In this document: piece after piece, positions 1 through 6,210 of the stretch | Layout: every line of letters starts with the position of its first letter | Numbering within the stretch: position 1 is the first letter of the stretch | NCBI GenBank assembly: GCA_964652565.1 | Contig: CAZZEC010000091.1 | Span: 1 to 23,554 of the forward strand | Origin: JBCCTX01 sp964652565 | Lineage (GTDB): Bacteria; Bacteroidota; Bacteroidia; J057 | Direction: 5' to 3' | Length of the DNA stretch: 23,554 nt | Position numbers and translations under genes: made by a program | The notes under the pieces: generated by a model | Databases searched by the model: none | What the model saw: the letters and a program-made list of their open reading frames with translations, nothing else | Told to the model about the DNA's origin: nothing

Positions 1-33
1 AATCAACTTAAGCTACTGATTAGCAGCTGTTAA

Positions 34-55
34 TGATTTTAGTGCGTTTGCCCTG
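34..55. repeat. Copy 1 of a 22-bp dispersed repeat, probable insertion-sequence terminal repeat
   Basis: The 22 bases here recur without mismatch at 17777-17798 in the same orientation. Read on the minus strand the sequence begins CAGGGCAAACGC. Similarity continues, more weakly, inward on the left (TGATT, AGCT and TTA words aligned in both copies) and stops abruptly after CCCTG on the right. That is how an insertion-sequence end behaves, with its outer tip at about base 55. A CAGGG tip fits the ISAs1 family from general knowledge, but no transposase is visible, so the family is a guess. The element body would lie left of the window. Confidence 0.5.
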
Positions 56-61
56 AATATA

Positions 62-115
62 GTTGTATTGTGAATGTGAACATTGTAGAATGGTTATATT
101 GATGTATTGCTATTT
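62..115. repeat. Decayed ATTG-type low-complexity repeat
   Basis: This short stretch is built from variants of an ATTGNTGT-like word (GTATTGTG, ATTGTAGA, ATTGATGT, ATTGCTAT). It shares the 14-base string GAATGGTTATATTG with a similar stretch near 19594. It resembles a degenerate version of the clean octamer array at 4298-4337. An open frame runs through it, but its translation looks like nothing and it overlaps the start of the thioredoxin gene, so I do not call it a gene. Confidence 0.4.
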
Positions 116-158
116 GATATATTCTGAAATAAAACCACTAGATAGGGGCTTTAAACAT

Positions 159-215
159 CCGTCGTCTATCGTCTGTGGTCCGTCGTCTATTCTGCCGCCT
201 GCCATCCGTCGTCTA
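159..215. repeat. Three copies of CCGTCGTCTA in an intergenic low-complexity patch
   Basis: The decamer CCGTCGTCTA occurs at 159-168, 180-189 and 206-215, with related GTCGTCT and GTCTGTGGTC words between. The patch is visibly richer in G+C than its surroundings. Similar GTC-rich runs occur between genes in other Bacteroidota from general experience; no function is known to me. Confidence 0.6.
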
Positions 216-241
216 AATACACCCTCTCATCCTCTTTCTCA

Positions 242-273
242 ATTGATTGTCAACTGTGAATTATGTATCTTTT
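242..273 (+). promoter_or_regulatory. Possible Bacteroidota-type promoter for the double-thioredoxin gene
   Basis: ATTG at 242-245 is followed after 20 bases by TATCTTTT at 266-273, close to the Bacteroidota consensus of TTTG, about 19 bases, then TAnnTTTG. The -7 element ends 18 bases before the ATG at 292. The match is imperfect at one base in each box and the region is AT-rich, so chance agreement is quite possible. Confidence 0.25.
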
Positions 274-291
274 CGTATAAAATGAATACAT

Positions 292-1512
292 ATGTCAAAG
301 AAATTCACATTTTATTATATACTAAGTTTGAGTATTTGTCTCATTTGGGGGACAAATGGATGTAACTCTACATCTGAGCGTACTGCTGATCAGGCAACAA
401 ATGAGACTTCTGTAGAAGAATCTGAAGCTTTCTTTGTTGCTAGTCCACAACCCGTTCCAGAGCAGGAAGTTGCTACGCTAGAAATAGGTGCTACTGCTCC
501 TGATTTTCGGCTTCCGGGGGTAGATGGACGTTTTCATGAATTGAGTGAATATGATGCAGAGGTATTGGTAATCATATTTACCTGTAATCACTGTCCCACA
601 GCACAAGCTTATGAAGATCGAATGATATCGATTAATAATGACTATTCGGACCAGTCCTTCGAGATGATTGCTATTAGTCCAAATAGCCCAAGGGGGTTAT
701 TACCTGAAGAGTTAGGATATACAGATCTGGATGATGACTTTGAAGATATGATCATTCGTGCAGAGGATAAAAATTTTCCATTTGATTATCTATACGATGG
801 CGATGATCACGCGGCATCGCTACAATATGGACCAGTGGCTACTCCTCATGCTTATGTATTTGATAAAGATCGTAAGCTTAGATATGTAGGGAGACTGGAT
901 GGATCTGAAAAGCCAGGTACAGCTAACGCAGAGGATCTACGTTCTGCCATTGATGCGGTATTTGCTGGCGAAGACGTAGAAACTCCCAAAACCAAAACTT
1001 TTGGTTGCTCAGTGAAATGGGCCTGGAAAGTGGGCTACAAAGAGCAGGTTGAAAAAGAATGGGCAGAGAAAGAAGTTGCCCTTGAAGAGATCAGTGAAGC
1101 TGGCATACAAGAGCTTTTGGCAAATGATACAGAAAAACTTCGCTTGATCAATGTATGGGCTACCTGGTGTGGACCTTGTGTAATGGAGTTCCCGGATTTT
1201 ATAGAAATACATCGCATGTATCAGGGGAGAGATTTTGAGTTTATATCAATTAGTGCCGATAGACCCGAACAAAAAGATCTGGCATTAAAATTCCTTGAAA
1301 AGAAGAACGCTGCGCTGAAGAATTATATCTTCGAAAAAGACGACAAGTATGCATTGATTGAAGCGATTGATCCAGAATGGGAAGGAGCATTGCCTTACAC
1401 TGTGTTGGTAGAACCAGGAGGGAACAGAATATATTCTCAGCAGGGTACCATTGATCCCTTGGAGATCAAACGAAAGATTGTGGAACACCCGATGATAGGA
1501 AGATATTATTAA
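292..1512 (+). CDS. Envelope protein with two thioredoxin-fold domains (redoxin plus TlpA-like)
   Basis: The 406-residue protein begins with a hydrophobic export signal (about residues 5-20) followed by Cys24, which could be a lipidated cysteine, although the preceding T-N-G is a weak lipobox. Residues 62-240 form an AhpC/TSA-redoxin type domain with a C98-N-H-C101 active site and a cis-proline at P185; it ends in the G-C-S-V-K-W motif that usually closes stand-alone proteins of this family. Residues 265-400 form a second, TlpA/ResA-like domain with W292-C-G-P-C296 and a cis-proline at P368. The protein is thus two complete disulfide-exchange modules in tandem, expected to act in the periplasm or on the outer membrane in thiol redox or cytochrome maturation-type chemistry. 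Substrate is unknown. The ATG at 292 gives the export signal directly; an ATG at 282 is in another frame. It appears to be transcribed alone. Confidence 0.88.
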   Translation: MSKKFTFYYILSLSICLIWGTNGCNSTSERTADQATNETSVEESEAFFVASPQPVPEQEVATLEIGATAPDFRLPGVDGRFHELSEYDAEVLVIIFTCNHCPTAQAYEDRMISINNDYSDQSFEMIAISPNSPRGLLPEELGYTDLDDDFEDMIIRAEDKNFPFDYLYDGDDHAASLQYGPVATPHAYVFDKDRKLRYVGRLDGSEKPGTANAEDLRSAIDAVFAGEDVETPKTKTFGCSVKWAWKVGYKEQVEKEWAEKEVALEEISEAGIQELLANDTEKLRLINVWATWCGPCVMEFPDFIEIHRMYQGRDFEFISISADRPEQKDLALKFLEKKNAALKNYIFEKDDKYALIEAIDPEWEGALPYTVLVEPGGNRIYSQQGTIDPLEIKRKIVEHPMIGRYY

Positions 1513-1882
1513 TGCATGTATTATTTCAGTTGCATGTGATCAAGCATATTGGGAAACAGGTTCCTGAACAATGACTTCGAAGTATATCCCATGATTATAT
1601 TCCTCGATCTACAAATTCTACTATGCAAATATTTGTAAATAGAACGGATATAGTAATTGGTTTGTAATAATCAAATCAATGAAAAGCAAATATTAATTAA
1701 ATCATACTACATTGAAATGTGTTTATTTAATTTAAGGAATCTTTTAGGTATTCACTATACAGATTATTCAAAATACCTGTTGATATCTAAAAGTTTGTGA
1801 TTGTAAATCAAATTGATAATTAATCATGCTGAAGTTGATTACCACAAGTGGTATATTTAACTTCAGCTAAAACACTAAAACC
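1513..1882. other. 370-bp AT-rich intergenic region
   Basis: No convincing coding frame on either strand. TGCATGT occurs twice near the start (about 1513-1536), but I see no terminator with a T-run after the thioredoxin gene. The notable structure is the nested inverted repeat at 1828-1867 just before the next gene, listed separately. Confidence 0.6.
1828..1867 (+). promoter_or_regulatory. Nested inverted repeat in the leader of the next gene
   Basis: GCTGAAGTT at 1828-1836 pairs perfectly with AACTTCAGC at 1859-1867, and inside it ACCAC (1841-1845) pairs with GTGGT (1848-1852). The whole 40-base structure ends 15 bases before the ATG at 1883. There is no T-run after it, so it does not look like an intrinsic terminator. 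It could be an RNA hairpin affecting translation or stability, or an operator for a dimeric regulator; the sequence does not decide. Confidence 0.5.
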
Positions 1883-2899
1883 ATGAGAAAGATATTTATT
1901 TGCTTGATAGGGTTTTTGATAACTACTATAGTTACACATGCTCAGGAGCACAATTTTGATAGCCCGGCTGCATATAACAATTTTATTGTCATGCTTCACA
2001 ATAAAGTAACAGCTAAAAATTTAGAATATATCTCCCAGTCTGTGCACAGTGAAGATATAATGAGTATTGAAAAGAGTAGGAAAGATGTCATAAATGAAAT
2101 TGGTTCGGCAATTGGGAAGCTTTCCGCTATTGAGCCCTACGAAGGGGACGCAAAGCTTAGAGATGTAGGGGTTGAAGTATTGAAGCTTAATTTGGAAACG
2201 TTTCAGTTGGATTTTATGCAGATCAATCAAATGAAGCAGGGTAGATATGATAGCTTCGAGGCGTTGGAAAACTATTTTAAAGCAGAAGATCAGGCAGAGA
2301 AAAAGCTCGCTCAAGCCGCATCGAGATTTCGTGCTGCTCAAGAAGAATTTGCCTCTAATAACCAGTTGAAATTGACTTCCGAGGCTGAAGCTGAAAATCA
2401 GCAAGTAATTAAGCGCATTAATAAACTCAATACCTATGCCAGAATTGTTTTTCTGCAATACTTCAAAGTATCAAAGATCAACGCTAAATTTTGGGAAGCG
2501 ATCAATCAAAAAGATGCCAAGCTTGCTGAGTCTCTCCGAAAAGAAATGGTGGAAGCTTCTACTAAATCTGTAGCCAATCTAGAGCGTCTCTCTGGATTTC
2601 AGGATGATACTCAGTACAGAGATGCAGCTTTGGATTTATTGAAGCACTTTCAGCAATTGAGTTTAAACGAACTGAAAGATTTAACGAGATATCAATACAA
2701 ATTGGATAATCCTGGGGAGCTGACTACACAAGAGCAAGTGAACGAATTCAACAAAATGGCTGCAGAGTACAATAAAATTATTCAGGAATACAACGGGAAA
2801 TCTCAGGCGCTCATTAATCGAATGAATAGTGAGCAACAAGGATTACTTCAGCGCCATATACCGAAACCTTCCAGCCAGTCTGGCATGATGCGCATTTAA
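1883..2899 (+). CDS. Exported helical protein of unknown function
   Basis: I do not recognise this 338-residue protein with confidence. It starts with a clear signal peptide (charged M-R-K, hydrophobic core, cleavage probably at A20 before Q21). The mature part is rich in E, K, Q and L and looks almost wholly alpha-helical, with two similar halves: each carries a run of the type 'D..LR.A.....L..N...L' and a Q/E/K-rich coiled-coil-like stretch (about residues 135-185 and 245-320). This recalls the LIC_11966 type of surface proteins, but that link is a guess. No cysteine pair, catalytic motif or lipobox is visible. The next gene starts 22 bases downstream, so the two are probably co-transcribed, though their functions have no obvious connection. 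Confidence 0.75.
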   Translation: MRKIFICLIGFLITTIVTHAQEHNFDSPAAYNNFIVMLHNKVTAKNLEYISQSVHSEDIMSIEKSRKDVINEIGSAIGKLSAIEPYEGDAKLRDVGVEVLKLNLETFQLDFMQINQMKQGRYDSFEALENYFKAEDQAEKKLAQAASRFRAAQEEFASNNQLKLTSEAEAENQQVIKRINKLNTYARIVFLQYFKVSKINAKFWEAINQKDAKLAESLRKEMVEASTKSVANLERLSGFQDDTQYRDAALDLLKHFQQLSLNELKDLTRYQYKLDNPGELTTQEQVNEFNKMAAEYNKIIQEYNGKSQALINRMNSEQQGLLQRHIPKPSSQSGMMRI

Positions 2900-2921
2900 T
2901 ATATTAAAGATTACTAATACT

Positions 2922-4250
2922 ATGAAGCGAAGAGATATACTCAAACATATGGGCGTAGGTAGTGCTGGATTGATGATGACTCCATCATTGAGCACTGCAC
3001 AAACCTACCAACAAGCTACCAAGGGACTTGCACCCATAGAGATTACAAAAGTAAAAGCTATTGCAACTGCGCCTCAGCGAAATATAGAGCTGATAGTTGT
3101 AAAAGTAGAGACCAGTGAACCCGGATTGTATGGGATTGGATGTGCTACTTTTCGACAACGTGCACACAGTGTAGTCGTAGCGGTAGACAAATATCTGGAT
3201 GACTTTTGTAAGGGAAAAGATCCAGATCGAATTGAAGATATATGGCAAACTGCCTATGTGAATTCCTATTGGCGGAATGGACCTGTGTTGAACAATGCCT
3301 TGAGCGGTTTAGATCAGGCTTTGTGGGATATTAAAGCTAAACGCGCAAATATGCCACTATATCAATTACTCGGTGGAAAATGTAGATTTGCTGTTGACTG
3401 CTATGCACATGCTTCGGGGAATTCTAAAGAAGCAGTGGCAGAAAGTGTAAAAAGACTCATGGAGCAGGGGTATAGACATATTCGTATACAGCAGGGAGGG
3501 TATGGGGCAGTAGGGAATGCTGAAGCACCTGATTTTAAAGAGGCAGGCTTTGGACAATCGGAAGATAACTACATGGATCAACAACTGTATATTAAATCAG
3601 TGCCAGCCATGTTTGAGTATGTGAGGAAGGAGTGTGGTGATGAAATTGAGCTATTGCATGATATTCATGAAAGACTTTCTCCTCGGGATGCAGTATATTT
3701 GGTTAAATCCTTAGAGGAATTCAGGCCTTTCTTTATAGAAGACCCTTTTGCACCAGAAGATATGGATTATTTTAGGTTGCTGAGAAGTCAGACTTCCGTT
3801 CCACTTGCAATGGGTGAACTATTTAACAATCCACATGAATGGGTAGGCCCCATGTCGGAAAGATTATTCGATTTCATTAGAATACACATTTCGCAGATTG
3901 GAGGGGTTACTCCTGCGATGAAAGTTTCCCGATTGGGTGAGTATTTCAATGTACGTACCGCTTGGCATGGACCAGGAGATGTATCACCGGTAGGACATGC
4001 ATGTAATGCTCACATAGATCTGGCAGTATGGAATTTTGGTATTCAGGAATCTGTATTCTTTAATGAAGCAACGCGAGAAATATTTCCTGGCGCTCCAACT
4101 ATGGACAATGGATATATGTATGTCAATGAAGTCCCTGGACACGGTGTGGATATCAATGAAGAAGCAGCGGCAAAATTTCCCATAGCAGAACAAGCAAATA
4201 ACAATTGGACGCAAGTGCGCAAGAATGACGGTACGGCGATCCGTCCGTAG
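2922..4250 (+). CDS. Enolase-superfamily dehydratase, D-mannonate dehydratase/RspA-like, with export signal
   Basis: The 442-residue protein belongs to the mandelate racemase/muconate lactonizing branch of the enolase superfamily. An N-terminal capping domain (about 38-155) is followed by the barrel, with the three metal ligands in the expected places: D247 in H-D-I-H, E273 in F-I-E-D-P and E299 in M-G-E-L. H249, two residues after the first ligand, and H349 in W-H-G-P-G-D match the acid/base residues of the D-mannonate dehydratase group, and the C-terminal D-G-T is also typical. The likely reaction is Mg-dependent dehydration of a sugar acid; the exact substrate cannot be read here. Unusually, the protein begins M-K-R-R-D-I-L-K followed by a hydrophobic stretch and S-T-A-Q at 24-27, which looks like a twin-arginine export signal, so the enzyme may act in the periplasm. 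It lies 22 bases behind the helical exported protein. Confidence 0.88.
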   Translation: MKRRDILKHMGVGSAGLMMTPSLSTAQTYQQATKGLAPIEITKVKAIATAPQRNIELIVVKVETSEPGLYGIGCATFRQRAHSVVVAVDKYLDDFCKGKDPDRIEDIWQTAYVNSYWRNGPVLNNALSGLDQALWDIKAKRANMPLYQLLGGKCRFAVDCYAHASGNSKEAVAESVKRLMEQGYRHIRIQQGGYGAVGNAEAPDFKEAGFGQSEDNYMDQQLYIKSVPAMFEYVRKECGDEIELLHDIHERLSPRDAVYLVKSLEEFRPFFIEDPFAPEDMDYFRLLRSQTSVPLAMGELFNNPHEWVGPMSERLFDFIRIHISQIGGVTPAMKVSRLGEYFNVRTAWHGPGDVSPVGHACNAHIDLAVWNFGIQESVFFNEATREIFPGAPTMDNGYMYVNEVPGHGVDINEEAAAKFPIAEQANNNWTQVRKNDGTAIRP

Positions 4251-4252
4251 GC

Positions 4253-4270
4253 AACACATCATGATGTGTT
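4253..4270. repeat. 18-bp perfect palindrome just after the dehydratase stop codon
   Basis: AACACATCA is followed directly by its reverse complement TGATGTGTT, starting two bases after the stop codon. As RNA it could fold as a stem of about seven pairs with a four-base loop. There is no T-run behind it (ATAATTGG follows), so a terminator is only possible, not shown. Confidence 0.45.
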
Positions 4271-4281
4271 ATAATTGGTAG

Positions 4282-4353
4282 ATTGATGTATTGTTAAATT
4301 GCTGTATTGCTGTATTGCTGTATTGCTGTATTGCTGTATTGGTGTATTGGTGA
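4282..4353. repeat. Octamer tandem repeat, ATTGCTGT
   Basis: Five perfect head-to-tail copies of ATTGCTGT fill 4298-4337. Variant units flank them: ATTGATGT and ATTGTTAA on the left, ATTGGTGT and ATTGGTGA on the right, for nine units in all. The array lies between two convergent genes, so copy number changes would not alter a reading frame. It could behave as a simple-sequence tract prone to slippage. Confidence 0.9.
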
Positions 4354-4368
4354 ATAACCCCCATTTTG

Positions 4369-5610
4369 TTAATTATATGGAAATAATTGAATCCTTCCAT
4401 ATTCCCCATCATATCCTGCAATGGGATATACTTCGCCAGCTCGCATTCGACGTATAGCCTCAGCTAACCGACTGGCTCCTGTATGAGCAATATCTTCTAT
4501 AGGTGTTTGTGTAAGCAGTGTGAACTCGTTACCAAACTGATTGATCAATTTTGTATAAGCTTTTAATACAGTTTTAGTTTTGGGTCCCACTTGATACAAT
4601 TCCGCAAGTATTTCTGGTAAGGGAATAATATAATCAAAATCAGGAGCGCTCGCTGGCTGTAAAGGAGTGTTTCGATCAGATAATGCAATAACTCTGTGTA
4701 GGACACCTATAGTTAGGGGCTTGCCGCAAACGGGACATATGTTACTTTGTTGGATTGATTCCTTGGGTTCCAATCTGATGTTGCACTTACGATGACCATC
4801 CAGATGGTACTTACCTTCTTCGGGATAAAACTCATAGGTGCCTTCAAAACCCTGTTTGGTTTTTAGCGCTTGAAAAATCCCACGGTAGCTTTTTTCTGTG
4901 TGAAACTTATTGGCTTCTCTTCCTAGTTTCTGTGGTGAGTGTGCATCGGAACTCGATACAAGTGTGTATCGGTCTAGTTCACTCCATCTCCAGTTCATAG
5001 CGGGGTCAGAAGATAGACCAGTTTCCAGAGCAAACAGTGCTTCAGTCATATCCTCAAAACAAGCCTCTACATCATCATAACCACCCTTAGATCCCAAAGT
5101 AGAAAACCAGGGAGTCCAGATATGGGCGGGAATCAAGTAAGCCTCTTCTGAGGTTTCTTTGACTATTTCTAATAAATCTCTGGAAGGTAATCCAAGAATC
5201 GGTCTACCATCGGAGGCCAAGTTGCCAATTTTTGATAATTTTTTATTGAGTCTTCCAGCGGTTTCCAGATCTGGTGCATATACGAGGTTGTGATTTTTAC
5301 GAACTTTACCTTTCTTTTTATAAATAGAACTAATCTCCACACTCAATATAAACCGTATGTTCTTGCTGATGGGAGATACTCCAGGAATCCCTTTGTCTTT
5401 TGGAGGTTCTTTGAGCATGTATAGTCCACTTCCATCTGGTTCTAGCTTTTGGCAGAGTTCTTCATACCATTTGGGATGGGTAAAATCTCCGGTTCCAATT
5501 ACATCAATCCCTTTTATTTGTCCCCATTGATACAAGGATTCCAGATGTAGGTTTTTACTGGTAGCTCTGGCATAATGGGAATGTACATGGAGATCCGCTA
5601 TGAATTTCAT
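4369..5610 (-). CDS. Endonuclease Q-like PHP-domain protein
   Basis: Starting at the ATG at 5610 the protein has 413 residues. It begins M-K-F-I-A-D-L-H-V-H-S-H-Y, the metal-binding first motif of PHP-fold phosphoesterases, followed by G-T-G-D-F-T-H-P near residue 37 and S-S-D-A-H-S-P at about 220, all expected metal-site segments. After the PHP domain comes a cysteine-containing zinc-binding insertion (K-C-N-I-R, then C-P-V-C-G-K), and then a C-terminal helical part. This order matches endonuclease Q, which in archaea and a few Bacillota nicks DNA 5' of deaminated bases and abasic sites; a repair role is therefore likely but inferred. A 27-residue upstream extension with an in-frame ATG exists, but it overlaps the previous gene, and the PHP motif begins right at the chosen start. 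The start lies one base after the TGA of the upstream membrane protein gene, so the two are translationally linked. Confidence 0.82.
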   Translation of the reverse strand: MKFIADLHVHSHYARATSKNLHLESLYQWGQIKGIDVIGTGDFTHPKWYEELCQKLEPDGSGLYMLKEPPKDKGIPGVSPISKNIRFILSVEISSIYKKKGKVRKNHNLVYAPDLETAGRLNKKLSKIGNLASDGRPILGLPSRDLLEIVKETSEEAYLIPAHIWTPWFSTLGSKGGYDDVEACFEDMTEALFALETGLSSDPAMNWRWSELDRYTLVSSSDAHSPQKLGREANKFHTEKSYRGIFQALKTKQGFEGTYEFYPEEGKYHLDGHRKCNIRLEPKESIQQSNICPVCGKPLTIGVLHRVIALSDRNTPLQPASAPDFDYIIPLPEILAELYQVGPKTKTVLKAYTKLINQFGNEFTLLTQTPIEDIAHTGASRLAEAIRRMRAGEVYPIAGYDGEYGRIQLFPYN

Positions 5611-5611
5611 A

Positions 5612-6115
5612 TCAGGACTTGAACTTGGTATAAATATGATTGTGGCTATTAACGATATTTTTAAGAATAGGTAGGTCAGTGGATTGTTCAAAGTCAGGCT
5701 TATACAAATGAATAGCGGTTTGTCTACTGGTATAAATTAATAACCACTCCTTAAATTCTTCTACCATATATATCGCTCCCCACTTATATTTCGTTTCAAA
5801 TAGATCTCCTGTAACATGTACGCCATTATCTGAAAACTCATAAGTAATTTCACCTTGTATCATCTTATTGGTCTTATATGTCCTTTTGGCAGATAGGTAA
5901 ATAATGAGGGGAAGAAAAATGGCAAAAAAGAGAAGAAAAGTAAAGAGACTAAAATTTCTGGCGTCAGTACCACTTGTCATCCATGTGTTTAGTGATATCA
6001 AGAGTGCAACCAGTAAGTATAAAAATATGATTCTGGGTTGCAAGATGTATTGTAATAACTTAAACCTAACAAACTTCTGATAGTCTAGGGTTTGTACTAT
6101 AATGATTTTATCCAT
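5612..6115 (-). CDS. YcxB-like small membrane protein
   Basis: The 167-residue protein has two predicted membrane helices (about 28-45 and 56-75) followed by K-R-T-Y-K-T-N-K and a soluble C-terminal domain of about 85 residues with the pattern 'Y.FSDNG..V......T.YKW..I......W.L.Y.S...A'. This arrangement and the aromatic-rich beta domain fit the YcxB-like family, whose function is unknown. The gene sits just upstream of the endonuclease Q-like gene with a one-base gap, so they share a transcript. The stem-loop at 6148-6190 insulates the pair from the nitrilase gene. Confidence 0.75.
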   Translation of the reverse strand: MDKIIIVQTLDYQKFVRFKLLQYILQPRIIFLYLLVALLISLNTWMTSGTDARNFSLFTFLLFFAIFLPLIIYLSAKRTYKTNKMIQGEITYEFSDNGVHVTGDLFETKYKWGAIYMVEEFKEWLLIYTSRQTAIHLYKPDFEQSTDLPILKNIVNSHNHIYTKFKS

Positions 6116-6147
6116 TGGGAATCGAAAATTTGAGCAGCGGAAAGGAT

Positions 6148-6190
6148 AATAAAACTAAGAGAGATCAGGATAAACCAGTATCTCTCTTAG
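6148..6190 (-). terminator. Intrinsic terminator after the GNAT-nitrilase gene
   Basis: ATCTCTCTTAG (6180-6190) and CTAAGAGAGAT (6155-6165) form a perfect 11-pair stem with a 14-base loop. On the minus strand the stem is followed by TTTTATT. It lies 20 bases past the stop codon of the GNAT-nitrilase gene and is correctly oriented for it. Confidence 0.8.
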
Positions 6191-6210
6191 CTATGCTAAT
6201 AGTTAATAAA

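Noticed and set aside
63..365. 100-codon open frame on the plus strand
   Set aside because: It runs through two low-complexity repeat patches, overlaps the start of the well-supported thioredoxin gene in another frame, and its translation shows no domain or signal.
2021..2458. 145-codon antisense open frame inside the helical exported protein gene
   Set aside because: It lies wholly inside a gene with a clear signal peptide and is a mirror of its helical, low-stop coding sequence.
4298..4337. CRISPR-like array
   Set aside because: The units are eight bases, directly abutting, with no unique spacers, so this is a simple tandem repeat.
5611..5691. Longer start for the endonuclease Q-like gene with an N-terminal hydrophobic leader
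   Set aside because: The extra 27 codons overlap the end of the upstream membrane-protein gene, and the PHP motif begins immediately at the ATG at 5610, as in related proteins.
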